A stretch of DNA of 64,000 bases from Ophiura sarsii (Eukaryota > Echinodermata > Ophiuroidea > Amphilepidida > Ophiuridae), in the NCBI GenBank assembly GCA_035610835.1, contig CM069447.1, positions 38,786,057-38,850,056 of the forward strand, read 5' to 3'. The translations under genes and the position numbers were made by a program. The notes under the pieces were generated by a model. The model was not told the DNA's origin. It saw only the letters and a list, made by a program, of their open reading frames with translations, and did no database searches. Position 1 is the first letter of the stretch; the number at the start of each line of letters is the position of its first letter. Shown piece by piece: positions 47,116 through 59,171 of the stretch.

Positions 47116-47424
47116 TGCTATTTTTTCAATGGTTAAATGTACATCGTCTTTAGTGTTAATATAAATGTGTAATAATATATCATTATAGGTATCTTTTAAG
47201 TTAGCTTAATATGTATTTTGATGTAATATGTTGCAAACCAAAAATGTTAATTAAAATAAAAAACCATGCAGGGGGAGTCATGGTTATGTGCATCATATGC
47301 CTGACTCATGCGTGGGGCCAAAACTGTGTGTGTGGGCCCTTAATCTCGCATGTACGCGTGGATTACTTTTGCGCGCGGAGAGATAAAAGTCGAATATTTC
47401 TTGCCAATTTGGAACTGATTAAAC

Positions 47425-47801
47425 CAAGCATGTGCAACCTTTTCTACCACACGGGCCGCATTGTGATTTTGAGATCTATTCACGGGCCGCAGTGATTGTC
47501 AAACATTCCAAAACACTTCCAGAGGAGGAGTAATATGGAGAGGGGAAGTCAATTGCTCATGGAATACCCGCTTCTTTTCGTGTAATTTCCTCTTTATACT
47601 CGCTGTTTAGACACGCAATCACGCCTTGAGTTATATTTACGCGTCACCCTACTAAATATAAGGGAGCACACCACTAAGTCAACCCGCCATTTGTGTAAAA
47701 CTAGGGAGTTCTGGTTAAAACGGGCCGCATCAATGGGAATTATAGGATTGCTTCGCGGGCCGCAGATTAGAGGTCGGCGGGCCGCAGGTTGCACACGCTT
47801 G
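47425..47801. mobile_element. 377-bp hAT MITE with perfect 8-bp target duplication
   Basis: GATTAAAC flanks both sides (47417-47424, 47802-47809). The ends are CAAGCATGTGCAACCT and inverted CAAGCGTGTGCAACCT. Subterminal CGGGCCGCA words are repeated. An 8-bp duplication is diagnostic of hAT transposons. No transposase. Confidence 0.92.
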
Positions 47802-47809
47802 GATTAAAC

Positions 47810-49030
47810 TATAGCTGCTTGTAGCACATACCAGGTGAGGGGAGGGGAAAGCTTTCAATTTAACCAATATGACCTTTTTACCCAGTCTGTCTGTCAAAAA
47901 AAAGGTTGTCCTTAAACAATTTGCAGCCATCTTTGGGGAACTTGAGAGTGCACCATCACATCATTCTTGTTGGATTTATTCAATGGCTGATTTTAACATC
48001 ATCAAAACATGCAAACATCAAGCTTTAAAGTGGTACCTCATAATTGAAATTTAGCCGTAAGAAACAGGAAATATGATGTATTGAAGCTTATAATTTTCTT
48101 TTAATTTTATATTTTTCAAGACATTTTACTTCATATCTAGAAACTATAAAATCCGACAAGAGGTATGTTTTGATGTGATCATGGTGATGGGCCACATATT
48201 ATCGGTCTCAAGATATATAATGCGGATCAAAAACCAATCAAATTGACTGCAGACATCCAATACCACACCAACTATATACCAATATTCTATATCACTCAGT
48301 ATGTGAAATTATTCTAATTTCAAAGTTCAAAATTGTAGGCGAGCAATTCATCCAAGCGGGATTTTCATAAATTAAAATACCGTAGCATTTTATTAAGGTC
48401 ACAAACTGTATTGAAAAGAGCAGGGGATCGGCTTAGTCTTTTGTCTGCACAATGCACAGCCTTACTATACCGTCTTTCAGTCCAGGTGAATGCGTCATTT
48501 TGAGCCACAAGGATCCATCTTCAATGGCTGCCATGCCGGGCTGCCATGTGTAAGATTTCATTTTCATGAGTGTGAACCTTAAAGCACCAGAAGTGTATAA
48601 CATATGGCAGCTATTACAAATAGTGACTTTTCACATAAATAGGTATCTCAACAAAAATACCATATCTGCAATAGCTGCTCCAGGTTACATTTAGTTTATA
48701 CCAATTACTCAGCATATAACAAACTCCATAAACATACGGCAGCTATTACATAGGGCCTTTGTGGAAAGAATAGAGAAAAACTATTGTGATCCACTAGGTT
48801 AACAATAGTGTATTACAAACGTAAAACCCTGAGGCCATAAAGTGTGCATTTGCCAGGCTGGTAGTCTCCTGTCATTGTTAGTAAAGCAACACAAACAGTT
48901 ACCTTTCCTGTTTCCCGACCAACCATTACAAAAATCTGTGACTCAAAACTATTTATCCCAAATTTGACAAAATATAATTTATTTTCTGAAAGCCAACCTA
49001 ATATTTTTCATGACTCTTATGGCATATAAT
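47810..49030. other. Unassigned sequence
   Basis: No gene or repeat was recognised between the hAT MITE and the mariner-like MITE. Confidence 0.4.
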
Positions 49031-49032
49031 TA

Positions 49033-49703
49033 CACTCGTCAAAAGAAGTTCCTGGACACTCATTGAAGTTCAAATATTTCACATAGATATTAAGTATAAA
49101 TTAAACAATTGCATGTCAAAATAAGCAGACAATAATTCTCTATCATGTCTGTATGAAATTAAGATGTACGCATTCATGCATGGCTGAGCACATTCATTAA
49201 GCAATGGTAAGGTGCGTAAAAGGAAATGGCAAGAAATGAGCATTTACAGTCATTTGAATGGAGGGATTATCCAATTGTGTGCAATCTTCTTGCCATTGTC
49301 AAGCGAATGGGATCTGCCATGTATGAGTGATCATGTCTAAATTCCATGTTAAGCTGTTAGAGGATTACTTGCTGCTTATTTTGATATACAATTATATATA
49401 CAATTACGTAAATCCAGAACATTTGGAACAGAGTGCTCAATACTAAATAAGTAGAGCAATATATATTATCTGTGACCATACTTGAGTCAATCTATGTTGG
49501 ACTATATGCTAGTGTTCTTAGTACATGAATTCATTATACCTGATGAGTGCAGCCAATGCTGGCTGTATGAAACAGTGCTGTAGTATAATCATGGAATTTT
49601 AAATCAAGTTGATTTTATATAATATACAATTATATATATAATTATATATATTCTATTAAATATTAATTTAATTTAAGTGTCCAGGAACTTCTTTTGACGA
49701 GTG
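49033..49703. mobile_element. 671-bp mariner-like MITE
   Basis: It has a perfect 28-bp terminal inverted repeat, starting CACTCGTCAAAAGAAGTTCC, and TA flanks at 49031-49032 and 49704-49705. The interior is AT-rich without a transposase frame. Confidence 0.93.
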
Positions 49704-49705
49704 TA

Positions 49706-51545
49706 TATAAACAAAATCAAACTAGATATGTGAATCTTGTTATTGCATATTGTATACCAAATTTTTCACCGGAATGTAACCGGAAACAAAGCGTTATCTT
49801 TGTTAGGGCTACGCAAGGCCATGTGTGGGATGTACGTCAAAACAGTGCCTTAGGGTATGACCATATTGTCGTGGAAATTTGATGATTTATTATCAGTCAA
49901 TAGTTTAATTACCTGTATTAAAGTTAAAGTGATAAGGCAGTGGAACAATATTGCTTACAATTAACTCTGAAGGTGCACCCAATATTAAATAGAAGATCCC
50001 CAACCCCCCCCCCCCCCCCAAAAGGGAAAAAGTAAAAAAAGTAGTGCAATCAAACCAAATCCTGCCAGGATTAGTCCACTTAAAAACCATTAGGATCTCG
50101 TAGCCCTCCCTACTCACTTTCTGGGATATGGTTACCTTTTTTTTCCTCAAAAATTATTGAGTTTCTAATATGGACATTTAATGGTTGATAGGCCTAATTA
50201 TGTATTGATCAACTAATAGTCACTTTCAAGTGTTTTTATATAACTCTAGGAATAGGAGTCTAACCCTTATAAAAAAGAGCCTCACCATTTTCTTATGTTG
50301 CTGAAAGATGGCAATATGAATTTTACATGAAAACAGCCATATTTATGTGTCAATTTAATTTTAAAAACCTAAAAAAACCCCACCCTAGCTCTTTACTTTT
50401 CGAACTGAAGGCCTGTGCTAGCGAGCCCAAGGATGAAAATAATAGATTACATACTGTCCTAGTGAGTGAGACCTTGCACACTTTTTGCAAATTGTATGTG
50501 CACATTTTGTTTTGATCTTTGAATCTGAGCCTGGGATACATAGTCTCAGCTTTGAATAATGTTTATTTTTGTTTAGAGTTGAACATAACATCTTCAACCA
50601 TGGTTTGTCCTTCCTTATCCCCCTTCAATCAATATTGGGACAATTGGAATAAATGCTGAAGATACTGACATTTCAAAACATCGCACATTGTGATGGAAAG
50701 GTGTGTTAGTTTTCGGGTTGTTAACCCCCTGCACACTACCTGCCTATCTAACAGTGCTTATGATTGTTTAATTTCAAGATGTATACTCATTCCACTCCAA
50801 TCTTTATCAGGGATACAATTATTCTAACGATGTCTCTGATTGGTGCAACAAATGATGTATCCATCTTTCTGACCAATCGGCAGGTAGTTCACGTTACCGT
50901 TCCTAATTTTTTTACCAAGATTGTGGGTAGTACAAAATCAATCAGTTGAAAACGTTTGTCATCTCAAGGTTTTGTATGGCTTCTTCTTCACAAAGGGCTA
51001 ACATCAACACGGTTTCTTCACTAAGGGCTGATATCCTCACAATCAATTGGAACAATGTTACCGCTAACAGAAAGTAACAATGTTTCCTTTTTTTCTAAAT
51101 ATATTGTCTATATATTTAAATCATGCCTTTCTAGTAATAACTCCCTATAAAAAATATGTACCCGTTAGTCCCCATGTATTGATTGAATGTAATGTAAGCA
51201 TGTGTTACGTATAGTATTTAAGTTATTACATCTTCAATGCCTTTCAGTATAACATTTCGTTTGATTTCACTTTACAATTAGGGCTCCACCTATGAGTTAT
51301 CACACATTAGGCAAACAATTCGTTTTTGTGTGTTGCCCTCAGCGACCGACCCTAAAATCTCAAAAATCAGAGTCGCAATTTTTTTGAGATTTAAATTTTA
51401 CCCAATTTGTCAAAATATTACTATTTTCTGTTTGAAATGAATAAGTCTGTTTTAATAGATTGCTTTTAAACTATTATCACCCTAGAAATAATATTCAAAT
51501 TGACATTTACCAATTTTGTCTTGACCACGGTCTGCCAGAAAATGA
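49706..51545. other. Unassigned sequence
   Basis: It holds a 16-nt poly-C tract (50004-50019). A GACCGACCCTAAAATCTC string near 51346 resembles one near 14888. No gene was recognised. Confidence 0.4.
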
Positions 51546-51546
51546 C

Positions 51547-51855
51547 AGGGCCGTAAGACACTTTTTTCAAAGGGGGGGGGGGGGGGGGGGCGTTTTGCCA
51601 AAAAAAAAATCATCGGAAGATTTTTGTGATTAAAATATGCGCGCGTAGCGTGCGAAAATTTTCGAATTTGAACCTATTTTTTGCACGATCGAGGTACATT
51701 ATGGCTCTAAACAAGCTTGTAGCAAAGAATATTGCATTTTGGGAAGACAATTTTTTTTCATCTGTGTACAAATTTTCCGGGGAAGATTTTCAAAGGGGGG
51801 GGGGCGATCGCCACCATCGCCCCCCCCCCCCCCCCCCCCCCTTCTTACGGGCCTG
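51547..51855. mobile_element. hAT-like MITE with poly-G and poly-C just inside its ends
   Basis: The left end is CAGGGCCGTAAG and the right end is the complement of CAGGCCCGTAAGAAG. G19 (51572-51590) and C22 (51820-51841) lie immediately inside. A GCGATCGC string sits next to the right tract. The 8-bp flanks do not match. Confidence 0.6.
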
Positions 51856-52083
51856 AATGTGTAAGAAGAAAAAAAATTAACTTCAAGATATTTGGCACTT
51901 GAGATCAACACAACAACTTTTGGTGTGCCTTAGTCTAGTGTAAAGACTTCCATAGTACACTGCCGCGCAGAAGTATTTGCGCTGTGATTATGTCCTAGAA
52001 ATTTCAACTTCTATGAACAAACTATTGATTATTGACCTCATGTAGTAACGCGTTGTTTGTGTGCATTATAATAGTTCTTAATA

Positions 52084-52387
52084 ATAAATTCATGTTTGTT
52101 GCATATTATGACCGTTAAATTTCATACAAAACCCGATCAATTGCGACAAGTCAAAAGCTACACGGTGAAACCCCATAGACATTTGCATCCATTATTATGT
52201 TTTTTTGCGGAGAAGGGTGTAGGTAACAAAAAACATTCCTATAGCGCAATGGTGGCGCTAATGAGTTCATGAATATATAATGAGGCAAATGTCTCTAGGG
52301 TTTCACAGTGTAGATTTTGACTTGTCTGGGTTTATCGGGGTTTCTATGAGATTTGATGGTCATAATATGCAATAAACACGAATTTAT
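52084..52387. mobile_element. Foldback element with about 110-bp arms
   Basis: The left arm (ATAAATTCATGTTTGTTGCA, TATTATGACC, GACAAGTCAAAA, CTACACGGTGAAACCC, AGACATTTGC) is complementary, with scattered mismatches, to the right arm ending near 52387. The central ~80 bp are unique. Confidence 0.85.
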
Positions 52388-52535
52388 GAATAGGAACAAT
52401 ATAATACAACAGATTACCCCAATACCTATATCCTGCCAAAGTGTCAATTCAATTTGGAGATTTTTATTCTTTCTAATTTTGTCTGACACCTTGCTAAAAT
52501 GTGTGTGTTTGTATGTACATGTATGTATGTATCGT

Positions 52536-52641
52536 CTGTTGCATTCGTACACCCATAAACACCGCCCTCGAGCTCCGATAGGTGGGAGAGGGCGGTGCTC
52601 GAATGCAAGAACGGGCCCAGATGACGAAGGACAGGAATCGA
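52536..52641 (+). repeat. Hairpin cassette, copy 1
   Basis: TGTTGCATTCGTACACCCAT, CACCGCCCTC, GATAGGTG, GAGGGCGGTG and CGAATGCAAG. The inner stem pairs CACCGCCCTC with GAGGGCGGTG, and an outer stem pairs GCATTCG with CGAATGC. Its flanks differ from those of copies 2 and 3. Confidence 0.8.
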
Positions 52642-52795
52642 CGTACATTTCGAATCTCCGTTGATTTCAATGTGAAATTGGATTTTGATTATATGACCCA
52701 AAACAATTCATCACACGCTGTGACTAAATTATTTTATCTTAAAACTGCTGGAGTTGGATAGTGTTGCTCACATTCTTGGTATTAGTATCTAGTGA

Positions 52796-52868
52796 AATGA
52801 ATCGAAATGGATCGAAATGGATCGAAATGGGTCAAAATAGATCGAAATGAATCGAAATGAATCGAAGT
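52796..52868. repeat. Decamer microsatellite (ATCGAAATGG)n
   Basis: Seven or so imperfect units of ATCGAAATG(G/A) in tandem. Confidence 0.9.
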
Positions 52869-52984
52869 AATAAAGAAATGATACGGAATGAATTCAATAA
52901 AATCTAATTTTACTGATAGGCGGTCAAAATTGACAAACAAACGTATGAAGAATATTTGTATTTTCATACGACAACACTTGGTCC

Positions 52985-53625
52985 ATTTCGCGAAACGTGA
53001 CGTTAAATCAATATCAGAGGAGGGGGTCATAAAATAATCACTTTCGTTTATGTAATTATGGGTGTTATCTATTGAAGAAAGTCAAATAACGTTGGGTGCT
53101 ATCTACTGTAGATACCAGACATGTGTTGTAACAGTTTATTTGATTTTTAGGTTTATCGTCTGTCCGTATGGACACAGCTTCGACCACTGCAAAAGTCATA
53201 TTATTATTATTATTTAAAAAAAAAACCTGGATACAGAACTAAGTGGCAGGATTCCATGTTTCTATATGAGTTGATTTTCTAATTGCCAATCTGATTGAAT
53301 ATTCTAAAGGTTGTAGTATACTTGTACTAATAATGTGAGTATCATGCTAATGATTTTACAACGGTTAATATAGCTTAATATAATCATATTTCATACATAA
53401 TAATACATTGTTTTCCATCTACATGTACAGTATTAAAATCGCGCTCTTACATGGTGAGCGAACAAAATGTGTACTCAAAGTTAAATTATTATTAAAAACA
53501 TTTTACATTTTTATCCGAATATGAAGGCAACCAATGTATGAGGCAATAGATGCATACATTTACTATCATCAACAAATAGAATTATGACATTTCATGGTAC
53601 CGTTTACCAGATAGACGTTATTGGT
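52985..53625 (+). repeat. Segmental duplication S, copy 1 (second half)
   Basis: It matches 55331-56050 through GGTCATAAAATAATCACTTT, TCCGTATGGACACAGCTTCG, ACCACTGCAAAAGTCATATT and GAAGGCAACCAAT. Small indels separate the copies. Confidence 0.85.
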
Positions 53626-54420
53626 AAATATTAAATATTTTACTCAATAATGATTGATATTAATGAAGTCGACATGTGTATGATGCACAATACCTAACTA
53701 ATAATGACAAATCAAACATTCTCAGTTATTTTTTCAAACATTAAATGCAAAATAATGACCAAACAATGTCATAATTACGCGGATTCAGAAAAACAAATAC
53801 CGTATTATAATTGGGCTTTTGTGATAGTCAAACTCAACGGACTAGAGTGTGGACCGTATTTAATAATGGAATTCAAGAGATATTTTTAGAGAAAATATTC
53901 GCAAATCTTGTTCGGTGTTTAAAAAGTACAATTGTACGTAAATGAGAAGAAAAAGAATTGTTTGCCACAACCAATATCAACCAACTAAAACTATTTGGAA
54001 AGCTAATGAGCTAGCTCGTCTACAAAGGTAATATGATGTGACATATCTAAGGGGGGGGGGGGGGGGGGTAGGTGTTCTATTAATTCTAAACAAGTTGCAT
54101 TCAGATTTTAAGGTTAACTCTGCAGTCCATATCCACGCTGTAACGTATACGTTAAATTTCAAATAATACATAGGCCCTACTATAAAGATACAATATGCCA
54201 TCGTTGGAATCCCTTTTAAAAAAAGGTATTTGTGGTGACTCTTAATTATCCCAAATAACTAAACATTTCATATCCTTTGCAGGATTATACATATTGGGAC
54301 ATGTTGCAATAACCTTACTTTTAAGAATGGTAAAATAGGGTTTTGCATTTTTGTATGAAAATAGTCAAATGTGTTGAATGTGCGTAAAATAAAGGACCAA
54401 ATATCCAAGCTATTTTATAA
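53626..54420. other. Unassigned sequence with an 18-nt poly-G tract
   Basis: Poly-G lies at 54051-54068. No gene was recognised. Confidence 0.4.
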
Positions 54421-54590
54421 CATAACATAACATAACATAACATAACATAACATAACATAACATAACATAACATAACATAACATAACATAACATAACATAA
54501 CATAACATAACATAACATAACATAACATAACATAACATAACATAACATAACATAACATAACATAACATAACATAACATAACATAACATAA
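54421..54590. repeat. (CATAA)n pentanucleotide microsatellite
   Basis: Thirty-four perfect copies in a row. The Met-Leu-Cys-Tyr-Val frames it opens on the minus strand are by-products. Confidence 0.98.
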
Positions 54591-54770
54591 TTATATTTAT
54601 AAAGCGCTTTCAGCACTGTTTAATAGCGCTCTACAATAACAAAAACCACTATAAAATATGAGCAGGAAAAATATACAACAACTCATTGATGTAAAACAGC
54701 ATCAGTTAAAAAAAAGAGAAACAAACAGAGTAAAAATGGCAACCCATGATCTTTTCGTGACCCGCCATCG

Positions 54771-54876
54771 TCTGTTGCATTCATACACCCATAAACACTG
54801 CCCTCGAATTTCGATAGGTGCGAGAGGGCGGTGCACGAATACAAGAACGGGCCCAGATGACAAAGGACACGTCATT
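54771..54876 (+). repeat. Hairpin cassette, copy 2
   Basis: It has the same layout as 52536-52641. CACTGCCCTC pairs with GAGGGCGGTG, with one G-T wobble, so the inner stem is kept despite substitutions. Downstream it continues into segmental duplication S. Confidence 0.8.
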
Positions 54877-55299
54877 TATATGTTTATTTTATTTTAATTC
54901 AATTTAATTATTTTATTTAAAGTTTCTTTTTGTTTGTTCTTTTCTCTCAATGACTTAATGATCATTTCACAAGATATGACGACTTCTGAAAAACAATTCG
55001 AAACATGATCAAGTGATCATGGTGATAGGGCCTACTAATAATATTATCGAATTTGTCCAGGTGGGGGTAGACCATTTTCATTGGTAGGTATCACAAATAT
55101 CGTAAAATAAGAAGTGGTCATGAAATTAATACCATTGTAATGGGGACATGTTTGTTACAAAATGAAAATGTTTCAACATTATATAACAACATTTGGTTTT
55201 GTCCCCCTAATTTCTTGATTCCACCACCAATGTGTTTTAGATAATCCAAGAACAGATAGTGGGGGTGTGTGTGTGTGTGGGTGTTATGGGGTTTTCTTT

Positions 55300-55330
<31 letters not shown>

Positions 55331-56050
55331 AGGGTCATAAAGTAATCAAAATCAGAGGGTGTCATAAAATAATCACTTTCGTTTATGTAATTATGGGTGT
55401 TATCTACTGAAGAAAGTCATCTATCATGGGTGCTATCTACTATAGATATAATAGCAGAAATGTGACGGTTTATTTTGATTTTTAGGTTTATCGTCGGTCC
55501 GTATGGACACAGCTTCGACCACTGCAAAAGTCATATTATTATTTTTATTTTTTAATAAAAAAGGGAGATCTTCAATACAGAACTAATTGGAAGGATTCTA
55601 TGTTTCTCCATGAGTTGATTTTCTATTGACCATTCTAAAGGTTGTAGTATACTTGTACTTATAATAATGTGAGTATCATGCTAAAGATTTAACATACAAG
55701 ACATCGTTGTGGCATAACCTGAGCAACGCATTTTACCTAATACTAGCAGTATTCCGTTATGCTAAAAAGCATCGTAATATATTCGAGTTGGTAATACTAT
55801 GTGCGAACCTACAATGGTTAATATGGCTTAATAAAATCATCACATAATATACATTGTTTTCCATCTTCTGTATTAAAATCGTGCTCTTACATGGTAAGAC
55901 AAAAAAAATGTGTACTCAAAATTAAATAAATATTAAAAACATTTCTATCCGAATATGAAGGCAACCAATTTATGAGGCAATAGATGCATACATTTACTAT
56001 CGTCAACAAAAATAATCATGACATTTGATGGTACTCTTTACCAGCTATAA
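54877..56050 (+). repeat. Segmental duplication S, fullest copy
   Basis: The first half (54877-55260) matches 57614-57878 plus 58478-58600. The second half (55331-56050) matches 52985-53625. A G28 tract (55303-55330) and a GT microsatellite separate the halves. No coding frame is shared. Confidence 0.8.
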
Positions 56051-56058
56051 GTAATTAT

Positions 56059-56236
56059 CCCCCCCCCCCCCCCACTTTTTGACTTGGAGGGGATGGTCAA
56101 TGTAATCATCCCCCCCTGATTTTTCACATCTACCAAAAAAAAAAGGAAAAAAGGGGGGAAAAAGGAAAAAAAGAAGGAAAAAAAGGGGGAAAAAGGAGAA
56201 AAAAAGAAAAAAGAGAAAGAAAGGCGGGCGGGGAGG
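56059..56236 (-). repeat. Poly-C tract and polypurine tract
   Basis: C15 at 56059-56073, then a plus-strand A/G-only stretch of about 100 nt at 56137-56236. Phe/Pro-rich minus-strand frames here reflect composition. Confidence 0.85.
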
Positions 56237-56384
56237 CTTGCGAGGGACATAAGAACGTTTGGAGTTTATTGTACGTTGGTCATGATACATACGCGTACGT
56301 ACGTTGACTAGAATCCATCTTTTGGAGGTAACTTAACTTCTTTCTGGCATAGGCCTATCTGCCTACCTATTTAAAAAGCCAATA

Positions 56385-56489
56385 TTGATCAGAAATAAAT
56401 TGATTGCTTTTCAATAAAATATTGGTCAAAAGTACACACCAAATCGCACCAAATGGGTTCGAAAAAAAAAAAAAAATCCAATTCGGAGC

Positions 56490-56521
<32 letters not shown>

Positions 56522-57345
56522 TCCCCCTCAGAATCCCCCTGTTCGAGCTTTAAACCATCTATACTAAAATCAAGAATATATCAGTATTTATGCTCAACTT
56601 CTTTCGTGCATTGATAAAAAACAAAATATTTATTGAAAATGAAGTGATGGCTTTTCAATACAATATTGGTCAAAAGTAAACACCAGATCACACCAAATGA
56701 GTTTGAAAATTGAAAACAATTCTACTTCTGAGGGGGGCACATCCCCCATCAGACTCCCCCCTTATTGAAAATGAAGTGATGGCTTTTCAATACAATATTC
56801 GTCAAAAGTATACACCAGATCGCACCAAATGAGTTTGAAAATTGAAAAAATTTTCTACTTCTGAGGGGGGCACATCCACCCTGAGACTCCCCCCCCTGAT
56901 GGAGCTTTTAAACCATATACTAAAATCCAGAATATATTAGTATAACAAATGCTCAAATTCTTTCGTGCATTGATAAAAAAACAAAATATTTATTGAAAAT
57001 GAAGCGATGGCTTTTCAATTGGTCAAAAGTATACACCAGATCGCAAAAAATGAGTTTGAAAATTGAATTCTTTTTTACTTCTCAGGGGGCACATCCCCCC
57101 TCAGACTCCCCCTGTTGGAGCTTTTAAACCATTTATACTAAAATCAAGAATATATCAGTATAAAAATGCTTCTTCAACTTCTTTTGTGCATTGATAAAAA
57201 ACAAAATATTTATTGAAAATGAAGCGATGGCTTTTCAATACAATATTGGTCAAAAGTATACACCAGATCGCACCAAATGAGTTTGAAAATTGAATGTTTT
57301 TCTACTTCGGAGGGAGGCACATCCCCCCTCAGACACCCCCTATCC
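56385..57345 (+). repeat. Tandem array with units of about 130-290 bp
   Basis: Five units carry TATTTATTGAAAATGAAG, GATGGCTTTTCAATAC, GGTCAAAAGTA, CACCAGATCGCACC, AAATGAGTTTGAAAATTGAA and a GGGGGGCACATCCCCC hairpin. Short units lack the AGCTTTTAAACCAT segment. A G28 tract (56490-56517) lies in the first unit. Two GC hairpins (CCGAGCATAGCTCGG; GCGGTGCGCAGCACCGC) follow at 57343-57380. Confidence 0.85.
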
Positions 57346-57507
57346 GAGCATAGCTCGGAGTGCGGTGCGCAGCACCGCATAGATGGTACCAGCTCAATTT
57401 CATTTTTGGGGGGGCAACACTTATCTTCCCCCCATACCTAACAAGAAATTTCCGCCCCTGTTGCCACCATCAGGGCCACAATGATTTTTTTCGTGACCGC
57501 CATCTTC

Positions 57508-57613
57508 TGTTGCGTTCGTACACCGATAAACACCGCCCTCGAGCTCCGATAGGTGCGAGAGGGCGGTGCACGAATGCAAGAACGGGCCCAGATGACGAAG
57601 GACACGTCATCTA
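57508..57613 (+). repeat. Hairpin cassette, copy 3
   Basis: CACCGCCCTC pairs with GAGGGCGGTG, and GCGTTCGT pairs imperfectly with ACGAATGC. The conserved loop word GATAGGTG and the downstream AACGGGCCCAGATGAC are as in copies 1 and 2. Confidence 0.8.
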
Positions 57614-58690
57614 TATGTTTGTTTTATTTTAATTCAATTTAATTATTTTATTTTATGTTTCTTTTTGCTTGTTATTTTTCTCTCAATTACTCAATGATCA
57701 TTGCACAAGATATGACGACTTTTGACAAACATTCTGAAACATGATCGAGTGATACTAATAATATCATCGAATTTTTCAAGGGGGGGTAAACCATTTTATT
57801 TGGTAGGGATCGCAAATATCGTAAAATAGGGAGTGGTCATGAAATTAATACTATTGTAATGGGGACATGTTTGTTACATGTGATGAATCCCTGAGTATTT
57901 CAATACTGGAGTAGTGAAATACTGCCCTCTATAGTTTAGACAGTTCAATGTATGACAGGCTGCCTGCCGGGAGACAGGTTCTTTCTAGCAGGAACAAGAT
58001 GGCCGACTCCATGAACAAGACGCACATGGTGTGAACACATCAGCAGATTTCGTCGATAAAGCGGCTTTTCTTTTCTTAAAACACTTTATTTGCATCGAAC
58101 AATTGATGAACGGTAAAACGCAGTATATAATACTACCGCACAGGCCTGCAACGCAGTTAAGCTTAAGCTCAACATGAAACTCTCAGTCTCAAAGTCAAAG
58201 ACAGTCATAAAAAGCATGCATGCAAACCACGCTAGCTCGCGTCCGGATATTAATTGATTGATATAATATGATTGCATAATAATGACTATTATTTGTATCT
58301 TAGTTGAATAAATCGTACTCCATGTTCTGATGCCGTAAGAAGCTAAAACACGTTTGTTGTGGTTGTTTACATTTAATTATACGTGAGTGAACTCGTTACG
58401 TATATCGACCTTGGTCATTTGCTATGCCAGTCATGGCTAACAAGCTAAAATGTAGCGGTGATCGTAACATACAAAATAAAAAAAGTTTCAACATTATATA
58501 ACAACATTTGGTTTTGTCCCCCTAATTTCTTGCTTCCACCACCAATTTGTTTGAACTAATCCAAGATAGATAGTGGGGGTGAGTGTCTCTATGGGAGTTT
58601 TGGTGGTTTCTTTTGGTGGGGGTCATAAAAGTAATCAACATCAGAGAAGGGGGTCATATAAAGTAATCACTATCGTTTAAGGGTCATACA
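57614..58690 (+). repeat. Segmental duplication S, third copy, interrupted by a solo LTR
   Basis: 57614-57878 and 58470-58600 together match 54877-55260. Partial second-half words (GGGGGTCATAAAAGTAATCA) continue to about 58690. Confidence 0.8.
57879..58469 (+). mobile_element. 591-bp solo LTR
   Basis: It begins TGTGATGAATCC and ends GTAACA, the TG...CA termini of LTRs. TACA duplications flank it (57875-57878, 58470-58473). It has TATATAA at 58124-58130 and AATAAA at 58307-58312, in promoter-then-polyadenylation order on the plus strand. The paralogous sequence near 55159 (TTTGTTACAAAATGAAAATG) is the empty site. The LTR superfamily (Gypsy or other) is not settled. Confidence 0.8.
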
Positions 58691-59171
58691 AATGATGACG
58701 ATGAATGACATATATTATAGAAAATGACCGTCCCCTTATTCTTTCTTTCCTCGTTTTTCTTAGTCTCATTCCTTTTTTCATGTTAGCTGGTGTAGTGTTC
58801 GTAATGCTTCAATCACGACCCGGGTTTGATTACTTCTCTCTTTCCAATATTTAATCAAATGTGAATCCTTATTCCTTTATTTAAATCTTTCCTCTTTCAA
58901 TCTTGTTCTTTATTTATTATTTCCCGAGTTCCAACATTAAATGGAAAGGAAGTGGTTATTTAGAAGACCCACCAAGTTGTTATTGATTTCCATTGCATGC
59001 ATGCACCTTTTTATGAATGCTTCTGTTATTATTAATTAAAACACATTATTACACAAAAGGCAGCTATTTTGCAACATCGCAAATATTTGCATTTTTGGTT
59101 GGGTGGGATTTTCACCATGCAACGTGACTAACTACAAATAGCTATTGAACAAACCCAACAAGCAAGATCTC
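58691..59171. other. Unassigned sequence
   Basis: A SINE-tail-like CGACCCGGGTTTGATTACTT string occurs near 58815. Otherwise nothing was recognised. Confidence 0.35.

Noticed and set aside
46602..47164. Cys/His/Val-rich repeat proteins on both strands
   Set aside because: They are translations of the (TGTCA)n microsatellite.
54321..54616. Long Met-Leu-Cys-Tyr-Val repeat proteins
   Set aside because: They are translations of the (CATAA)n microsatellite in successive frames.
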